A DNA stretch of 64,000 bases from Pseudisothecium myosuroides (GCA_951799445.1 OX637287.1:5394001-5458000); one strand, 5' to 3'. Counted from the stretch's first letter, positions 35,659 through 48,010 are shown. A program made the numbers and translations. Notes: a model not told the origin generated them from the letters alone.

Positions 35659-38600
35659 ATGGTGCCTTCCAAAGTTCACGATACTGCTGCCCCTCCTGCT
35701 GCTGCCGGCGATCCCAAGACGGTGCGATCGCGAGCTTACGAGAAGAGGCGCAAGGAGCGCAGCCTTGCGGCGGCGGCGGCGACGGGCGATGGCTTCGGGC
35801 CGTCGTCGTCGTCGCCGGACAGAGGAGGTGTGGATGCGCAGGCGCAGGCGGCGGGGCGGCAGCAGCAGAGGCGGAGGCGACGTCGGAAGCAGCAGCGTCG
35901 TCGGTCGCGGAAAAACAACCACCACGCCGATGTGGTGCTGGACAAGCGAACGCGGATCAAGCGGCGGGTGAAGTACTTGCTGATGAAAATGCGCGTGGAC
36001 CAGAACCTGCTGGATGCGTATTCGGGGGAGGGGTGGAAGGGGCAGAGGTGCGGTTCTGACTAGGTTTTGGGAAGACTAGGTTTGCGGGATTGGTGTCGTG
36101 ATTGTAGTAGGGTATTTAGCTTGTTCTGGACGGTTAGAATGAAGCTTGGTCTTGGCAATTGACAGGAACTGATTGGGTCTTGGTCACGTCAATTGTGCGT
36201 ATTCGTTGCTTGCAGTGTCTAGACTTGCGGTTCACTTTTGGTAATTTGTCTTCCCTCTGTCTCTCGTTTCTCAATTGCCTTTTCAAATCTCCACTTGGTG
36301 ATGGTCTGCTCACATCGGAATTGGGGAAATGGCATGTGAAGTCGTGAGAAGATCAGGCCGGAGCAAGAATTGCAGCGTGCGGAGGCGCAGATCCTGCATT
36401 CCAAATTGGCCATTCGGGAGGCTTTGCATGAACTGGATGACTTGGGATTAGAAGGTTCTCTCGACAAGAATGCATTTGATGCGGAGGGCCGCGTTTTTCA
36501 TGAACAGGTACATTCAAACAGCTACCAGTCCAGGTTTAGGAGTCCAATGTGGGCATATCTGAGGGAATTCGAACAGTGAGCAGAAATCTCCGGTTGAGTT
36601 GATCTCCAGCAGTTTTAGGGTTTGTGTGTGCATGGCAGCTTCAGAGGAAACACTGTAGTTTATTGTGGATGTCATTCAATTCCGTTTTACTTTCTCCTGT
36701 TTCGAGGCTGATTTAGTTCAGATTGGTTAAATTTTGAGCCGTTTTAGACTTCCCGGGTTTGTTCCTTTAGCTTTTTGCGATCAGATCACTCAATTGTAGC
36801 GCTGTTGCGACATTGAATGCAGATATTTTGTGCCAAGTGCAAATCTCAAGAAGCTCGTCTTGACAATGACATCATCTTGTGCGACGGGGCTTGCAACAGA
36901 GGCTTCCATCAGTACTGCTTAGATCCGCCTTTAGCTACGATTAACAGTAAGAGCAACTGCTGCAATCTCCGTCATGGTAGTTATTTACACAAATCGTTCT
37001 CTTATCAAACGGTGAGGACGAGAGATTTGCACGTTGCATGCCATGTAACTAATATCGAATTGGGATGTGCAGTTCCTCCTGGAGACGAAGGGTGGTTGTG
37101 TCCAGTATGTGAGTGCAAGATGGAGTGCGTTGAAGTGATTAATGCATACCTGAACACGAATTTTGAGGTGGAAAACAGCTGGGAGGTGAGTACTCTGCGT
37201 TGCATACATTTCGATTCACTAGATGCCGATTTTGGTTGCTGTATCGTTGGCGGAAGCTCTCTATAAATTGAGAAGCCTTCGAATTTAGAGGGTGGAGGAT
37301 TACGTTATGACAGATGTTTACTTCTCTCGAATAGGTCTTCCGATGTGCTTGAGTGAGTACATCCCCATTGGTCCTTGGGCTTGCGGTTCTTTTGTGATGA
37401 AGTGCGAACTGTTTTTCGGCGCTCGCAGGTGTTCTTCTCCAAGGAAGCTGTTGTAGCTGCAGGTGGTGGACCTCAAGACGGGGCTGATGGTGATTTTCCT
37501 TCGTCAGACTCAGAAGATGATGACTATGATCCGGGGGGTATGGAGATGCGTGGCAATAGTAGTGAAAGTGAAGGTGAAACTAGCGAAGGGGAGGATAGGG
37601 AGGATGAAGATAATGGTAATTCAGGAAGTGACTCTAGTGGAAATGAGACGTCTTCAAGTGACAAAGATGAGCAAGATCCACGTGATGCAATCAATGTAAG
37701 GAGACTTGCTAGAGAAGGGAAGCGTAGTATCAGCAGCAAGGAAGGAAGTGGAGGTTTTCAGGTTTCCGGCAGTGATGATTCCGACATCTCTCTTGTCGAT
37801 GAGTTCAATAATGGGGAAGAGAATTTAGGTTTAAGACGCGGAGGTTCACAAGCAGAATTATCTGTATCCGACGAGGAAGCTATGGTGATAGGAGGGAAGA
37901 GACATCGGAAAGCTGTGGACTACAAGAGGTTACATGATGTAAGTATTGAAAGAAATTGTACGGTCATGTCAATACGCAACTTTGCGTATTGAAGGTCATC
38001 TGACGAGAAAGCTGCACAGCGAAATCGGAGTGAAGCCTTATTCTGTATGGATTTTATGAGCCTCGATAATGTGCTTCTAGGGCTTCCTTTCGTGGTCGCC
38101 GTTGGACACGAATTTGGGAACTTGTGTGGGTCTGTATTAGGACAAGAGTGCAAAGTTTTTGATTTAGGACTTCTCTGCGGCTGCTTTTTAATTCTTACAG
38201 AAGTTTGGCATCTTTGTCTTGTAACTAGTTCTGCTTGTGTGTTAATTTTTGTTAATTTGTGCTCAGTGTCCTGTCGCCTTGAGTTTTCTGATCACATGTC
38301 TTGGTCTTGGCGCAGGAAATGTTTGGAAACGCGGAGATTGATGTTGACAGCATCTTTTCTGAGGACGAGGATTGGGGTCCACAACGTCGCCGAAGAAGAA
38401 CTATCTCTGATGATCCCAGTAGGCTCAGACGCCCTCGGGTTCGACGCAGAAGAGCCCCCAGTGGAGATGCTTCAAATGGGGTTGACGCACAAGGTGAAGG
38501 AGCTGCCGAAATTCCTGGAGAAAAGCGACCTTGGAGGCGGTTACCAGATTCTGCAGTAGAGGTATGTCTCGAGTTTGATAGATTGTTGCAGGGGAGGTTC

Positions 38601-39419
38601 GTTTTTGGCGACGTGATTGTCAGAAATATATGTAGTTTGAACTTTTACTTACTCTGTGAGACCTTTACTTTTTGCTACAGCAGTTGGATACACGGCATTC
38701 GTTTCGTCGCTTTGAATCTTTTAGGCGATAAATGTGCATTATATCCATGGCTGACCTCATATTGCATTGATCGCAGGCGTTACGACTTGTTGTGGCTGTG
38801 AATACGCTGCCCTCCAAATCTCGTAAAGAGGAGTTGGCAGCGCAGCTTGGTTTGAGCTTTGCTCAGGTGAGTGTATCCAGGGTTGCTGGTTCTTATTAGG
38901 ATACTGTCCCGATGAGTCGACTTCGGTTTGGATGGATACCTTACAAGCAGAATGAAGTTGCTGTTCACTCTTTGACTTCCTGAGATTTGGAATCTTTTAC
39001 AGGTTCATGGATGGTTTAAGAATCAGCGGCATCGAGCTCTTAGAAAAGGGTTGGTGTCCTCGAAGCGGCCGCATCTTTTTGCATCAAGCTCGAAGGGGGT
39101 GAATGGTATAAGAACTCTCCCCTCTAAGCAGGGGGGTGCCACGGAAACGACGATGTTTCTAAACGACAGTAATTCAAACGCATATTTAGCTGAGAAATTG
39201 GATGAGGTGCAACTTCGACTGCTTGAACTCAAGCAAACCCTTGAAGAATTCGCGAGGAGTGCGACTGTCGAGGATGATGACGACCGAAGTGGTGAAGTGG
39301 ACAACAATTTTGGAAATGGAGGAATTGGACTTCCTGCGAATGGGAAACGCATTATCTATATTCCAGTGGCTGAGGTTAGGGAACGGCCAGCTGTGAGTGC
39401 GCGAACTAGTGCTTGCTGA
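35659..39419 (+). CDS. HAT3.1: PHD-finger homeodomain protein (HAT3.1/PRHA type), copy B
   Basis: Paralogue of the gene at 15044-19022 and closer to the expected family structure. Exons: 35659-36047, 36342-36507, 36823-36946, 37073-37185, 37429-37938, 38316-38561, 38777-38866, 39003-39419; GT-AG, consistent phases, 684 aa. An Arg-rich nuclear-localisation-like region occupies about 65-105. The EGWKG block is followed by [13 protein letters not shown], matching Arabidopsis HAT3.1 order. PHD ligands: C188, C191, C205, C209, H214, C217, C236, C239. A Ser/Asp/Glu-rich linker (about 280-430) leads to the homeodomain (about 504-562), split over exons 6-8, with helix-3 core WFKNQR. The tail contains [13 protein letters not shown], a possible short amphipathic helix, and ends TSAC. 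The role as a nuclear transcription or chromatin factor follows from family knowledge; its targets cannot be inferred. Confidence 0.93.
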
Positions 39420-39643
39420 GAGAAAATGATGATCGAACTTTAGTCTACCTCTTGGTGTGGACTTCTCTTTATCGATTCTTTGTAGACATGCTTAACAATT
39501 TAGGTAATTATGGAAGATTCTCTCCTGCCGTAAGGATGAACTGCTTTAAACTATTCCTTTCAGCTTACAGATGAACCTAACTCGGCGTACACAAATTTTT
39601 TGAACTTGATTCGGCTTCCCTTTGCGGCAATTCATTTTTGGAA

Positions 39644-42024
39644 CGTGTTCGCTTGAGAAGACTGTCATCGTAGTCTTGTCAGCGTGGGTTGGCAGGTGTC
39701 TCTTTCTGTATTTGGATGGCCTTGTGATCCAGGTGCTGCAGCTCTGAACTACTTAGATCTTCACCTATGATCTTCTATGATGAAATGTCCGCCTTAGAAA
39801 CTTGGTTAACGCTGGACTTGTTATGTGACCAAGAAATTGGAGAAGAAGCTGAAGTGTCCGAACTCATGCATGCAGCCATGGAAAAATAGCACCCCTCGTA
39901 GAGCACTTAAGCAGGATGTTGGATTTTCTCTTAGAAAAATCCCTCTTTTGACATTGCATTCATCCTTTATTGGCTACGTTACTGATAATTCAAGTGCTTA
40001 CTAATACATAAACTGCCTCACAGATATGAGCTTGGATTTTCATACCCCCCCCTTTCATGCTCATTTTGGTTATCTGAACCTTTAATAACCAATCCAAAAT
40101 TTTAAAATTTGTTATCAGTATTTTTGAAGTCACGACTTCCTGTAAGTTATGGGTTAGTTCACTTTGAATCAATGTTTGAGAAGATCAGATCACATCATTC
40201 TTGAGTGGCCTCAGTCATCTTTTGGAACACGGATTTTGATTATTTCGTGAACAATGCTGAGCTCATATTCGAGATATCCCATGCTTTTCTCAAACTCTTG
40301 GCTCTGGGTCCCTCATTACACACACTTTATGATTAACTCTATTAGGTTGAGAATTCTAAAAGTTTGAAAAGAAGATTCTTAGGTGTTAGTTGGTTATTGA
40401 ATATAATATATTATTCTTGAACACAGTATACATCATCCTCTAGAAGAAATAATTTTCTGTACAAGGATATCTCATTTTCTCAACAAAGATACCTTTGGGT
40501 TCCTATACCTTTTGCTTCCAATAACTTTTCTTGTAAATCTGACTCACCCAATCACTTGATTCTTTTAGTCTTCTTTACCAACCTACTCATAATTTCTTGT
40601 AAAAAAATGTTCTTCCAATTAGTTTGAGATTATTAGGAATGCTATGTATGCTTCTTTTTATAAAGGTCAAATTTTGAGTTTTTCCCTTGATTGCCATTTT
40701 TTGTAAAAAAAGGTGAGTTCTTTCAATTGTTGAAGAATTTATAGATAAAATACCAAAATTAATAGTTCAAACTTGAAGCTCTAGTAATAAATCTAGTTAA
40801 TTTCAAGATTTCTTTTGCATTATGGTACATGTCTCTCCATCAAATTATCTACAGTAGGAGCAAAACAAGTAGTCTATATAGTTTCCCTTGCTTTGATCAT
40901 AACCATCTAAACCTTCATTTTAATTGACATTCCAACGCACTTTTGATTTGTATTTGTTCTTGTTGTCCTACTCAACATAGCCAAGTACAACTAGATTTCA
41001 TTCATGTATGGTTTCTTTACTATACTTGGTCTCTTTGGGATTCTAATTTATCAAAATAGTGTACATAACACTACTTTATCAATGCCGCGCTATTTTAAAT
41101 TATTGCAAGTTGCAATATTATTGCATTGAAATAAATTTCACAAAAAATAATATTGAAGGAAACCCATAATTTTGTGCTTTCATTAATAGGATAAATCTAT
41201 GTAGTGTGATGCAAGAAATTGAACCTTTAAGTACTCAATATCCACTACATAGATGATGAATGTTGTGAAAAGTGCACTTTATCCAATGGATAGTTGTTGA
41301 AATTCTTCAAGAAAGATCTTGCAATATATTAATTGACGAAAAAAATGCTAAGCATGAATCAATGCTATGCACGACATGTTGAAGGAGTTTCAATTATTAT
41401 TTTAAATTTTTAGAAGTAATCTTATTATATTTAGTTTGAGCACATAAAGATTAAAATAAATAAATTCTTTTTACAACCAAAATAAATAGTCATTAGCTAC
41501 TCTACAAGAGACTTTGTCCCTATCGCACTCTTCTAGCACTAGTTCACTTTTCAAGTGAGGTCCTACTCAAACTTCCTCACATCATGCAACCAATGTTGTT
41601 GTTTTGCACAAACTTTTGCCACTTTGATACAAAAAAAAACGAAAGCAACTTTTTGTAAAGAAAATTCATGTATTTAAGAAAAATAAATAAATAGCTAGAT
41701 TCTTGTTGCATTTTAAAACCAAATTTACATAGGTATCTCTTAAGATTAATAACTATAGACTTTATTACCAAGTACCATCCAAATAGCGTTCATGATATTT
41801 TTTGAGTTTTGTCAACTATTTTCTTTTAATTCCCATTTTGAACCATTTTTTCAAGTACTGAGGGTGATCCTTTTTTCTATTTTTTTATTCTTAATAGAGA
41901 TTTTATAGATATTTTCACTTTTTTTTTTTCCAATGTTTTCAAATTGCAACTAAATTTTTTTCCCAATTCCACCAACTAACAATAAACTAATAATTGGTGA
42001 TTCTCCTCAAACATTGCATCCAAG
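39644..42024. other. AT-rich intergenic DNA
   Basis: No gene, RNA or complete transposon was recognised in about 2.4 kb downstream of copy B. Confidence 0.45.
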
Positions 42025-42026
42025 TA

Positions 42027-43150
42027 CTTCCTCCGTGCCAAAATGATCTTCGTATAGGCCTTAATTTCTGTTCCAAAATGATCTTCTTGTTGCACTTTGT
42101 AAAGTTGCAAATCGGTCAACTTTGGCTTTTGATTGCAATTTGGGACCAGCAAAACAACTCCAAGTAGTAGTTCCCCCTCCATCCATGCAATCATCAATTA
42201 AAAGACAAATGAAATGATTGAAAGGGTCAATCAGCACTGTTTGTTCTTATTCTTTGCATTTGTTTGAGTGTTGCCCAATTCAACGATATTAGTATGTGAG
42301 CATGAAAATGCAAGCATGTGAGCCTTGAGCATATGTATATGTAGATATCCTACAACCATTGAAGGTGTTTATATCATAAACACTTATAATATAGGTATCT
42401 ATAACATGGTTAAACTACAATTATGAACGGTTTCTATAATATAGACACCTATAATATAGGTGTATAGTGTTCTACTCACAATTCTAAGCTCACATAATAG
42501 CAACCCTCTTGCCCAATTGAAGGAGAAGAAGCTTTGGAAGGTGGAATAAAGGTCCACTCATGGTTTTAGGCCCATATTAAGTGCTTACAAAATGACAAAC
42601 TCACACTTAATAATTATGTATCTTCCAAGACTTTTATGGGGGCAAAATGGTACCAGCTTGCATTAGAAAAAAATAATTTGGCTAAAACATAGCAACATCC
42701 TCTGAAGTTTTTTACTTAAAAACTTCAAATTATAAAAAAAAAATTGGATGAAATTGCCAGATTGTGGATGAGAATAGGGTTATAGACATGTGATGTGTGA
42801 TAATGTGATATTTTCTATCCAATATGTGGATTGAAATTTGGAGCACCGCTATAACATTTTATATCACCCCTTTGGCACTTCATAAAAAATGAAAAAAAAA
42901 TCCACCTAATGCCCACCGGTGCTCCTTGAAAATGCCTCCCAAATTCCCCCTTTTAGTACTCTAAAAAACTGCACTTTAAAAAGGACTCTAGAACTCAAAG
43001 TTTCCTGGATGATAGGGATGTACTGATTTATTCTTTCATCGCAAAAAAGGGTTAATCTTTTTTTTACTTTCGGCCTTAATCCAAAACATTGTATCCTACA
43101 AGAAGATCATTTGGGGATACTACAAGAAGATCATTTGGGGACGGAGGGAG
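42027..43150. mobile_element. Stowaway/mariner-like element with doubled termini
   Basis: 1124 bp between TA dinucleotides (42025-42026, 43151-43152). Left end CTTCCTCCGTGCCAAAATGA; right end is the complement of CTCCCTCCGTCCCCAAATGA. At both ends the unit CAAAATGATCTTC (CCAAATGATCTTC at the right) occurs twice in tandem. A MULE-like MITE (42281-42508) is nested inside. No transposase recognised. Confidence 0.72.
42281..42508. mobile_element. MULE-like MITE with 10-bp target duplication, copy 2
   Basis: Flanked by TTGCCCAATT on both sides (42271-42280, 42509-42518). Same ends and palindromic interior as 25901-26149. Nested within the Stowaway-like element. Confidence 0.87.
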
Positions 43151-43167
43151 TATCCGTCACACAAGTA

Positions 43168-43577
43168 TCCATACCTTAAGTTTGGTTGTTTGTTTTGTTT
43201 AGTTTGTCACGTCAAGATCTCCCAGACCGTGCATCCCCGGTGGCGTGCTTGGTACCGTCGGATAGCCCTCGGCGAGGAGGGGTGCACGGGCTTGGCTTTG
43301 TGGCATTTGGACTGGTGGTGGGAAAGTTATGGATTTTTGAGTTATTTTTTGTTCTTAAAAATTACTAAATTATGCTAAATTATGTATCTTTTGAACCGTG
43401 TGTCAATTTGTCACGTTTTTGGTATGGTTGGGAAGCGCTCAATGAGGAGGGGTGCAGGGGCTTTGTTTCGTGGCCTGGAGCTACGGTGGGAGAGTTCTGG
43501 GTTTTTGAGTTACTTTTGATTTTAAAAATGACTTTTACTTTTATTTTGGGTGTGGCAACGGCACAGGGCTACACTAG
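43168..43577 (+). mobile_element. Helitron-like non-autonomous element, copy 2
   Basis: Starts TCCATACCTTAA after an A (43167) and ends CTAG before a T (43578). The terminal hairpin TGTGGC-AAC-GGCACA has one mismatch and lies 7 nt before the CTAG. It shares the 5' start and the last ~40 bp with 10212-10858. It contains two related GC-rich segments (gaggaggggtgca at about 43275 and 43444). No Rep/helicase. Confidence 0.72.
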
Positions 43578-43908
43578 TCATATTGAAGAAATAGTTGGCT
43601 ACGTCCCCAAAATGGGAAAAGAAAAACCACTGCATGTTGCTTTGAATATGCAAAAGCCTCCTCCAGTCCTCCCCCAACAATCCAGATCCAACAAATCCAT
43701 GGGATGAGATATTTTGAGCAAACAGAAGGGTCCTTCTCTTTCCGTCCTCATGTATTTTCCGTACACTGCTTTGTTTTTTGTTTATGCAAAAAACGAGGCC
43801 GGCATAACTGACTGACGGACAGTCTGATTGACCCATCCCCTTGAATTATTTGTTTGTCGGTCGCCACGAATGATTCCCGAAATGGGGGAATAGTGGTTGC
43901 GACTTGCG

Positions 43909-44328
43909 AGAGATTCAGCAGCCTGCGAGAAATTGGATGGTTTCGGGAGCGATTTTGATGGTTGCAGTTGCAAGATCGAGATTTTGATGGTAAGTTGTGA
44001 GAGCGTCAGCGAAGCTTAGGTTGTGAGAGATTGGGTTAGTTGGGAGAGATTCAGGTTGCGAGAAATTGGATGGTTTCGGGAGAGATTTTGATGGTTGCAA
44101 TTGCAAGATCGAGATTTTGATGGTAAGTTGTGAGAGCGTCAGCGAAGCTTAGGTTGTGAGAGATTGGGATTGTTGGGAGAGATTCAGCAGCCTGCGAGAA
44201 ATTGGATGGTTTCGGGAGAGATTTTGAAGGTTGCAATTGCGCGCAAGATCGAGATTTTGATGGTTGTGAGAGCGGTTTAGCTAGGTTGTGAGAGATTGGG
44301 ATTGTTGGGAGAGATTCAGGTTGCGAGA
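43909..44328 (+). repeat. Three ~133-bp direct repeats abutting the RLPH2 start
   Basis: gcgagaaattggatggtttc occurs at 43925, 44058 and 44194, and a truncated fourth start (gcgaga) at 44323. Each unit contains 'gatcgagattttgatgg' and 'gttgtgagagattggg'. The last repeat ends about 7 nt before the ATG at 44335, so the array probably forms the promoter and/or 5' leader. The minus-strand frames inside are repeat artefacts. Confidence 0.9.
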
Positions 44329-44334
44329 CAGGGC

Positions 44335-46327
44335 ATGAGAGTGAAGATGGTGGACGCGAAACGAGTGACTATTTGTGTGGGAGACGTTCACGGCCACCTC
44401 ACCCGCCTTCTCAACCTGTGGCGCAATTTGGAGCTCAAGCTTGGCTCGCAGTTTTTTCAGACCAGCACGGTGATTTTCTTAGGGGACTACAACGACCGAG
44501 GCCCGGACACCAAGGTGGTGCTCGACTTCCTCTTGAGCTTGCCGGAGCGCTACCCGCAGCAGCGGCATGTTTTCTTGGCGGGGAATCACGACTTTGCATT
44601 CGCGGCTTTTTTAGGCGTGTTGCCGGCGTCTGATGTTCGGTTTTCTAGCACTTGGGAGGAATATCAGCACAATGAAGAGCGGGAAGGGTGGTGGACGGGA
44701 CCTGGTCAAGAGGACATCCATCTTCAAGTGAGCAACAACTCTGAACCCACCCACCCCGCCTGAATTTCGAGAATCAAGGAATCCTAATTGCGTGGCAACG
44801 AATCTTCTCGTCCATGTCTGTGCCTCAGGGTTTAGGGTTTAGGGGTGACCTTCGGAATCATTAGGTTGGTGAATTTGAAGACGAGTTCGTGAATAGCAAT
44901 ATATAGATAGTAATCAAAAGGATTTGAGGCTTTGCATGTGAAATAAATAATGTAGGAAGCTTCATATACGGTAACAGAATGTACCGACAGAAAGAAGAAT
45001 TCATACGCTCTCTTTTTTAACGATAGAAAGCATGCTCTGTGAGTTACCGGAATCAATTAATAGCTTCCACAGTGGACTTCATGTATTTCCCAAGGACTTG
45101 TTAGTGTTGCTTGCTCTAGTCCCGGTGGCAGTAATCGAGGGACTTTGGGGTGTTGTGCAGGGCCGACGCTGGGGTGGAAAGATGAAGGCAGCATTCAACA
45201 AGACGAGAAATGGACCCTATCAGGGCTCTATATACGACTCTAGTGCAACTTTTGAGTCATATGGCGTTGCACATGGTGACAGGGAAGGTGCATCTCTGTC
45301 TTTTGAGTCTTGTGGCAGTTGGAATTGCAGCCTATCTCAGACGATTTTTTTGTGTGTACAATATATCTATGGTTATATCGTCGTCTGTAACTTCTACGTT
45401 GAACAGTTAGTAGTTTACGGTCGAGTTAACTTTCAACTTCATCCGTTCCTGCGGTGATTTTCAATTTGTTTTCGGACCTTGGTGTAGGCCTAATTGCAGC
45501 TGTTCCGGATAACCACAAGGAGTTTTTGCGAAACTTAGTGTGGATCCATGAACAGGTATGTGCTTGGTATATGTTCGTGAACTCATGTGATTACTCAGAC
45601 TCTTACCTCTAGACATTCCCCCTGAAGTCACTTAAATTTTTTTTTCTTTCATCTGGTTGAATCTAGACGTAAGATTACGAAACGTCTGGTTGAAACAGGA
45701 AGGCGAAGAGACAGAGGATCCAGAAACCAGCTACACAAAACTTATTGCTGTTCATGCGGGTCTAGAATCCTACGCGGTACTCAACCAGATGCAGATGTTG
45801 CAAACTAAGGATCCAAAGCTCTCACGTATTGAGCCACTTGCTGGTCGTATGAATGTGTGGAACACGCCTCCTGTAAGATATTAACCCCCACGGCCCCTCA
45901 TTGCTCGTCTCATCGTAGTTGCTAGCATAACTGTCCTTCTCTACCACCGAAGTTTTGTAGCTCAATCTGGATACCAGATTGTCAGAAGTTAACACATGCT
46001 GTGTATCATGTAGATATTTCTAGCGTCCATGTGACTTTATGAAGAAGTTGATTGCTCACTGTAAACATCAACAGTTTCTGTTTTTCATGATAATTGGTTG
46101 TATGGTAACAGGAATTGGCAGCGCAGAAAGTATTGATGGTAAGCGGCCACCATGGGAAGTTGCACTTTGAGAGCCACCGTCTCATTATCGATGAGGGTGG
46201 GGGTTATGATGATCGACCCATTGCTGCCATGATTCTTCCAGCTCGAGAACTGGTTCGTGACACTGATAATCTCGTAGAATCAATAGTGCAGGATTCACGT
46301 CCACAACCTGTTCTTGCTGCGCACTAG
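44335..46327 (+). CDS. RLPH2: RLPH2-type (Rhizobiales-like) protein phosphatase
   Basis: PPP-fold metallophosphatase; Arabidopsis RLPH2 acts on phosphotyrosine despite its Ser/Thr-phosphatase fold. Exons: 44335-44727, 45161-45287, 45488-45555, 45699-45872, 46112-46327; GT-AG, phases agree, 325 aa. Metal and catalytic motifs: GDVHG at 16-20, GDYNDRG at 50-56, GNHD at 83-86, then AVHAGL and SGHHGKLH in exons 4 and 5. Family-specific blocks include [40 protein letters not shown] and RLIIDEGGG. Length is near that of the Arabidopsis protein. The ATG at 44335 is the first in frame; the one at 44347 has a better context (aagATGg) and fits the family start better, so translation may begin there. The 5' region is a tandem repeat. 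Confidence 0.95.
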
Positions 46328-47071
46328 GTAGTCAGCTACTATCCATTGTCAATAATTTTACGTATTGATTTAATATCTTACTTGTTTTCGTTTCTGCATG
46401 TGCAGAATATTTTTGTCTGCCTTGTCCATTATTGCTATAATTACTGTAATTAAGTTAACCCCCGAAAGTCAGTAAAGTGTTTCAAGGCACAGTGGGGGAT
46501 TTCATAATTGACTTGATTCCCTTTGGGGTCAACAAAACTACATTATTCTTGAATCTCTGTATCTTCCAGGATGATCGACTATTCAATTGTTTTTCAATAG
46601 TCCGTCAAGAAGCAGAACAATTCAAACGGAAAGCTTGGTCTAAGGTACCCCCATAACCGACCGAATAAGGAATTCCTACATGATCTGGAGTAGTGAAGGC
46701 AAAACAAATATTTTTCAGAGGTACATCATTCAATAGAAATGACATGGATTGCAAAACAATTGGTAATTTTATTGCTTGAATTGAAATTACTATGAATTTT
46801 GAAAGGCAAAAAGTGCGCCAAACCCATGGCCAATGTCTAGACTCTTCCAATTCTGATCATTCAATAACTTTTTACCTAATCATTATTTCCTATTTTTTTT
46901 TCACAACTTGGGACATGTGTCATGTATTTATTAGTTCCAACCTTGAAAATGAAAAAAAATCGCATTCTAAGCGTGGTCAGAAATATGTGCACCTATAGGT
47001 CGGGAATGGGTCACTGGTTGGAAATGGGGGGGGGTACCTTAATTGAGGTTGAATGCGAAGCTTTCAAATAT
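46328..47071. other. 3' region of RLPH2 and part of an inverted dispersed repeat
   Basis: 46755-47040 is homologous in reverse orientation to parts of 63465-63920 (for example ggttggaactaataaataca and tattgcttgaattg on opposite strands). No gene was recognised. Confidence 0.55.
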
Positions 47072-47075
47072 TTAA

Positions 47076-48010
47076 CCCCTAAAAGCCCGTTGTCCCTTCG
47101 GGGGACAAATGCGTTTTCGGGCAGGTACCTACGGGCTGAAATTGTATTCTGACTTTTTGAAATTTTTTTTGGAGATAGAAAAACTGATAAGCTTTGTGGG
47201 AATATACTTTTTTTCTCAATCGGTGCCCGGGAAAAAAAGTTATGACCAAATAAGCTCAAAAACAGGGGACGGCGGGCAGCTCGGGCAGCAGAAAAAAAAT
47301 GGACAAAAATTTGAATTTTTTTTTTTAATATTTTTTTTCTGATAGATTATATTTTTGCCTATCTAGAAAGCTTTGATTCATTTCATTTGGATATGTTATG
47401 AGAAAGTTATGGACATTCTTGTTTTTCGGGCGGTTTGAGCATCTTCTTGAAAAAAATAACTTGTAGGATGCATTTCGGAATGCAATTTTTCAAATTTTTC
47501 AAATTTTTTTTTTTGGCATGGTTTAGTTTACTTGCTAGAACAATCTCACCATTGGGATTAGTGCATTTTAATTTTATCTAAGAGATATTTTGATTTTTGA
47601 TTTTCCTTCTATCTCATACCTACTTCTACTTAACAATTTTTTTAAGGATGAAAATTAAGTTTTTTTGAGTTTCTTTTTTTTTCCTAGACTCTCAACTCAA
47701 TTCTCCACTATAAAGATTTAAAGCTCGAAACGCTGTAGTGCAAAAAATTTAAGTTAAAAATGTTTAAAGACAAAAAATCTGGTCCCGCAATGTGCTGAAA
47801 AACTTGTTTTTTCCACTTTAAACGCAGATATCTTGCAATCTGTGCGGTCAAAAATTCTGAAATTTTTTCCACACATTCTCATACCAATTAGGTGTAAGAT
47901 CCTACGGTTAGATGTGAAAAAAAACAATTTTAATTTTTTTTTACTTTTTGCTATAGAAATGGCAGTTTTCAGTGTTTTTTGGCAGAAAAAAGACCTTGGG
48001 CCTTTAGGGG
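47076..48010 (-). mobile_element. TTAA-site element PB2 (piggyBac-like, non-autonomous)
   Basis: 935 bp flanked by TTAA (47072-47075, 48011-48014). Ends are CCCCTAAAAGCCC and the complement of CCCCTAAAGGCCC. Its whole length is similar to PB1 (23431-24354) in the opposite orientation, for example the gatcctacggttagatgtg segment and the gcaggtacctacgggctgaa segment. Non-coding. Confidence 0.82.

Larger units (their letters stand above)
35427..39643 (+). repeat. Segmental duplication, copy B
   Basis: Direct-orientation partner of 14815-19418, about 20.6 kb downstream, with conserved exon-intron order. It lacks the coding repeat expansions of copy A. Confidence 0.92.

Noticed and set aside
41976..42197. 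73-codon minus-strand frame at the Stowaway-like left end
   Set aside because: Most of it lies in the terminal repeat of the element. It does not show the mariner transposase C-terminal motifs.
44825..44850. Telomere-like repeats (gggtttagggtttagg)
   Set aside because: Only two to three units inside an intron. Such short telo-box motifs are common in plant genes.
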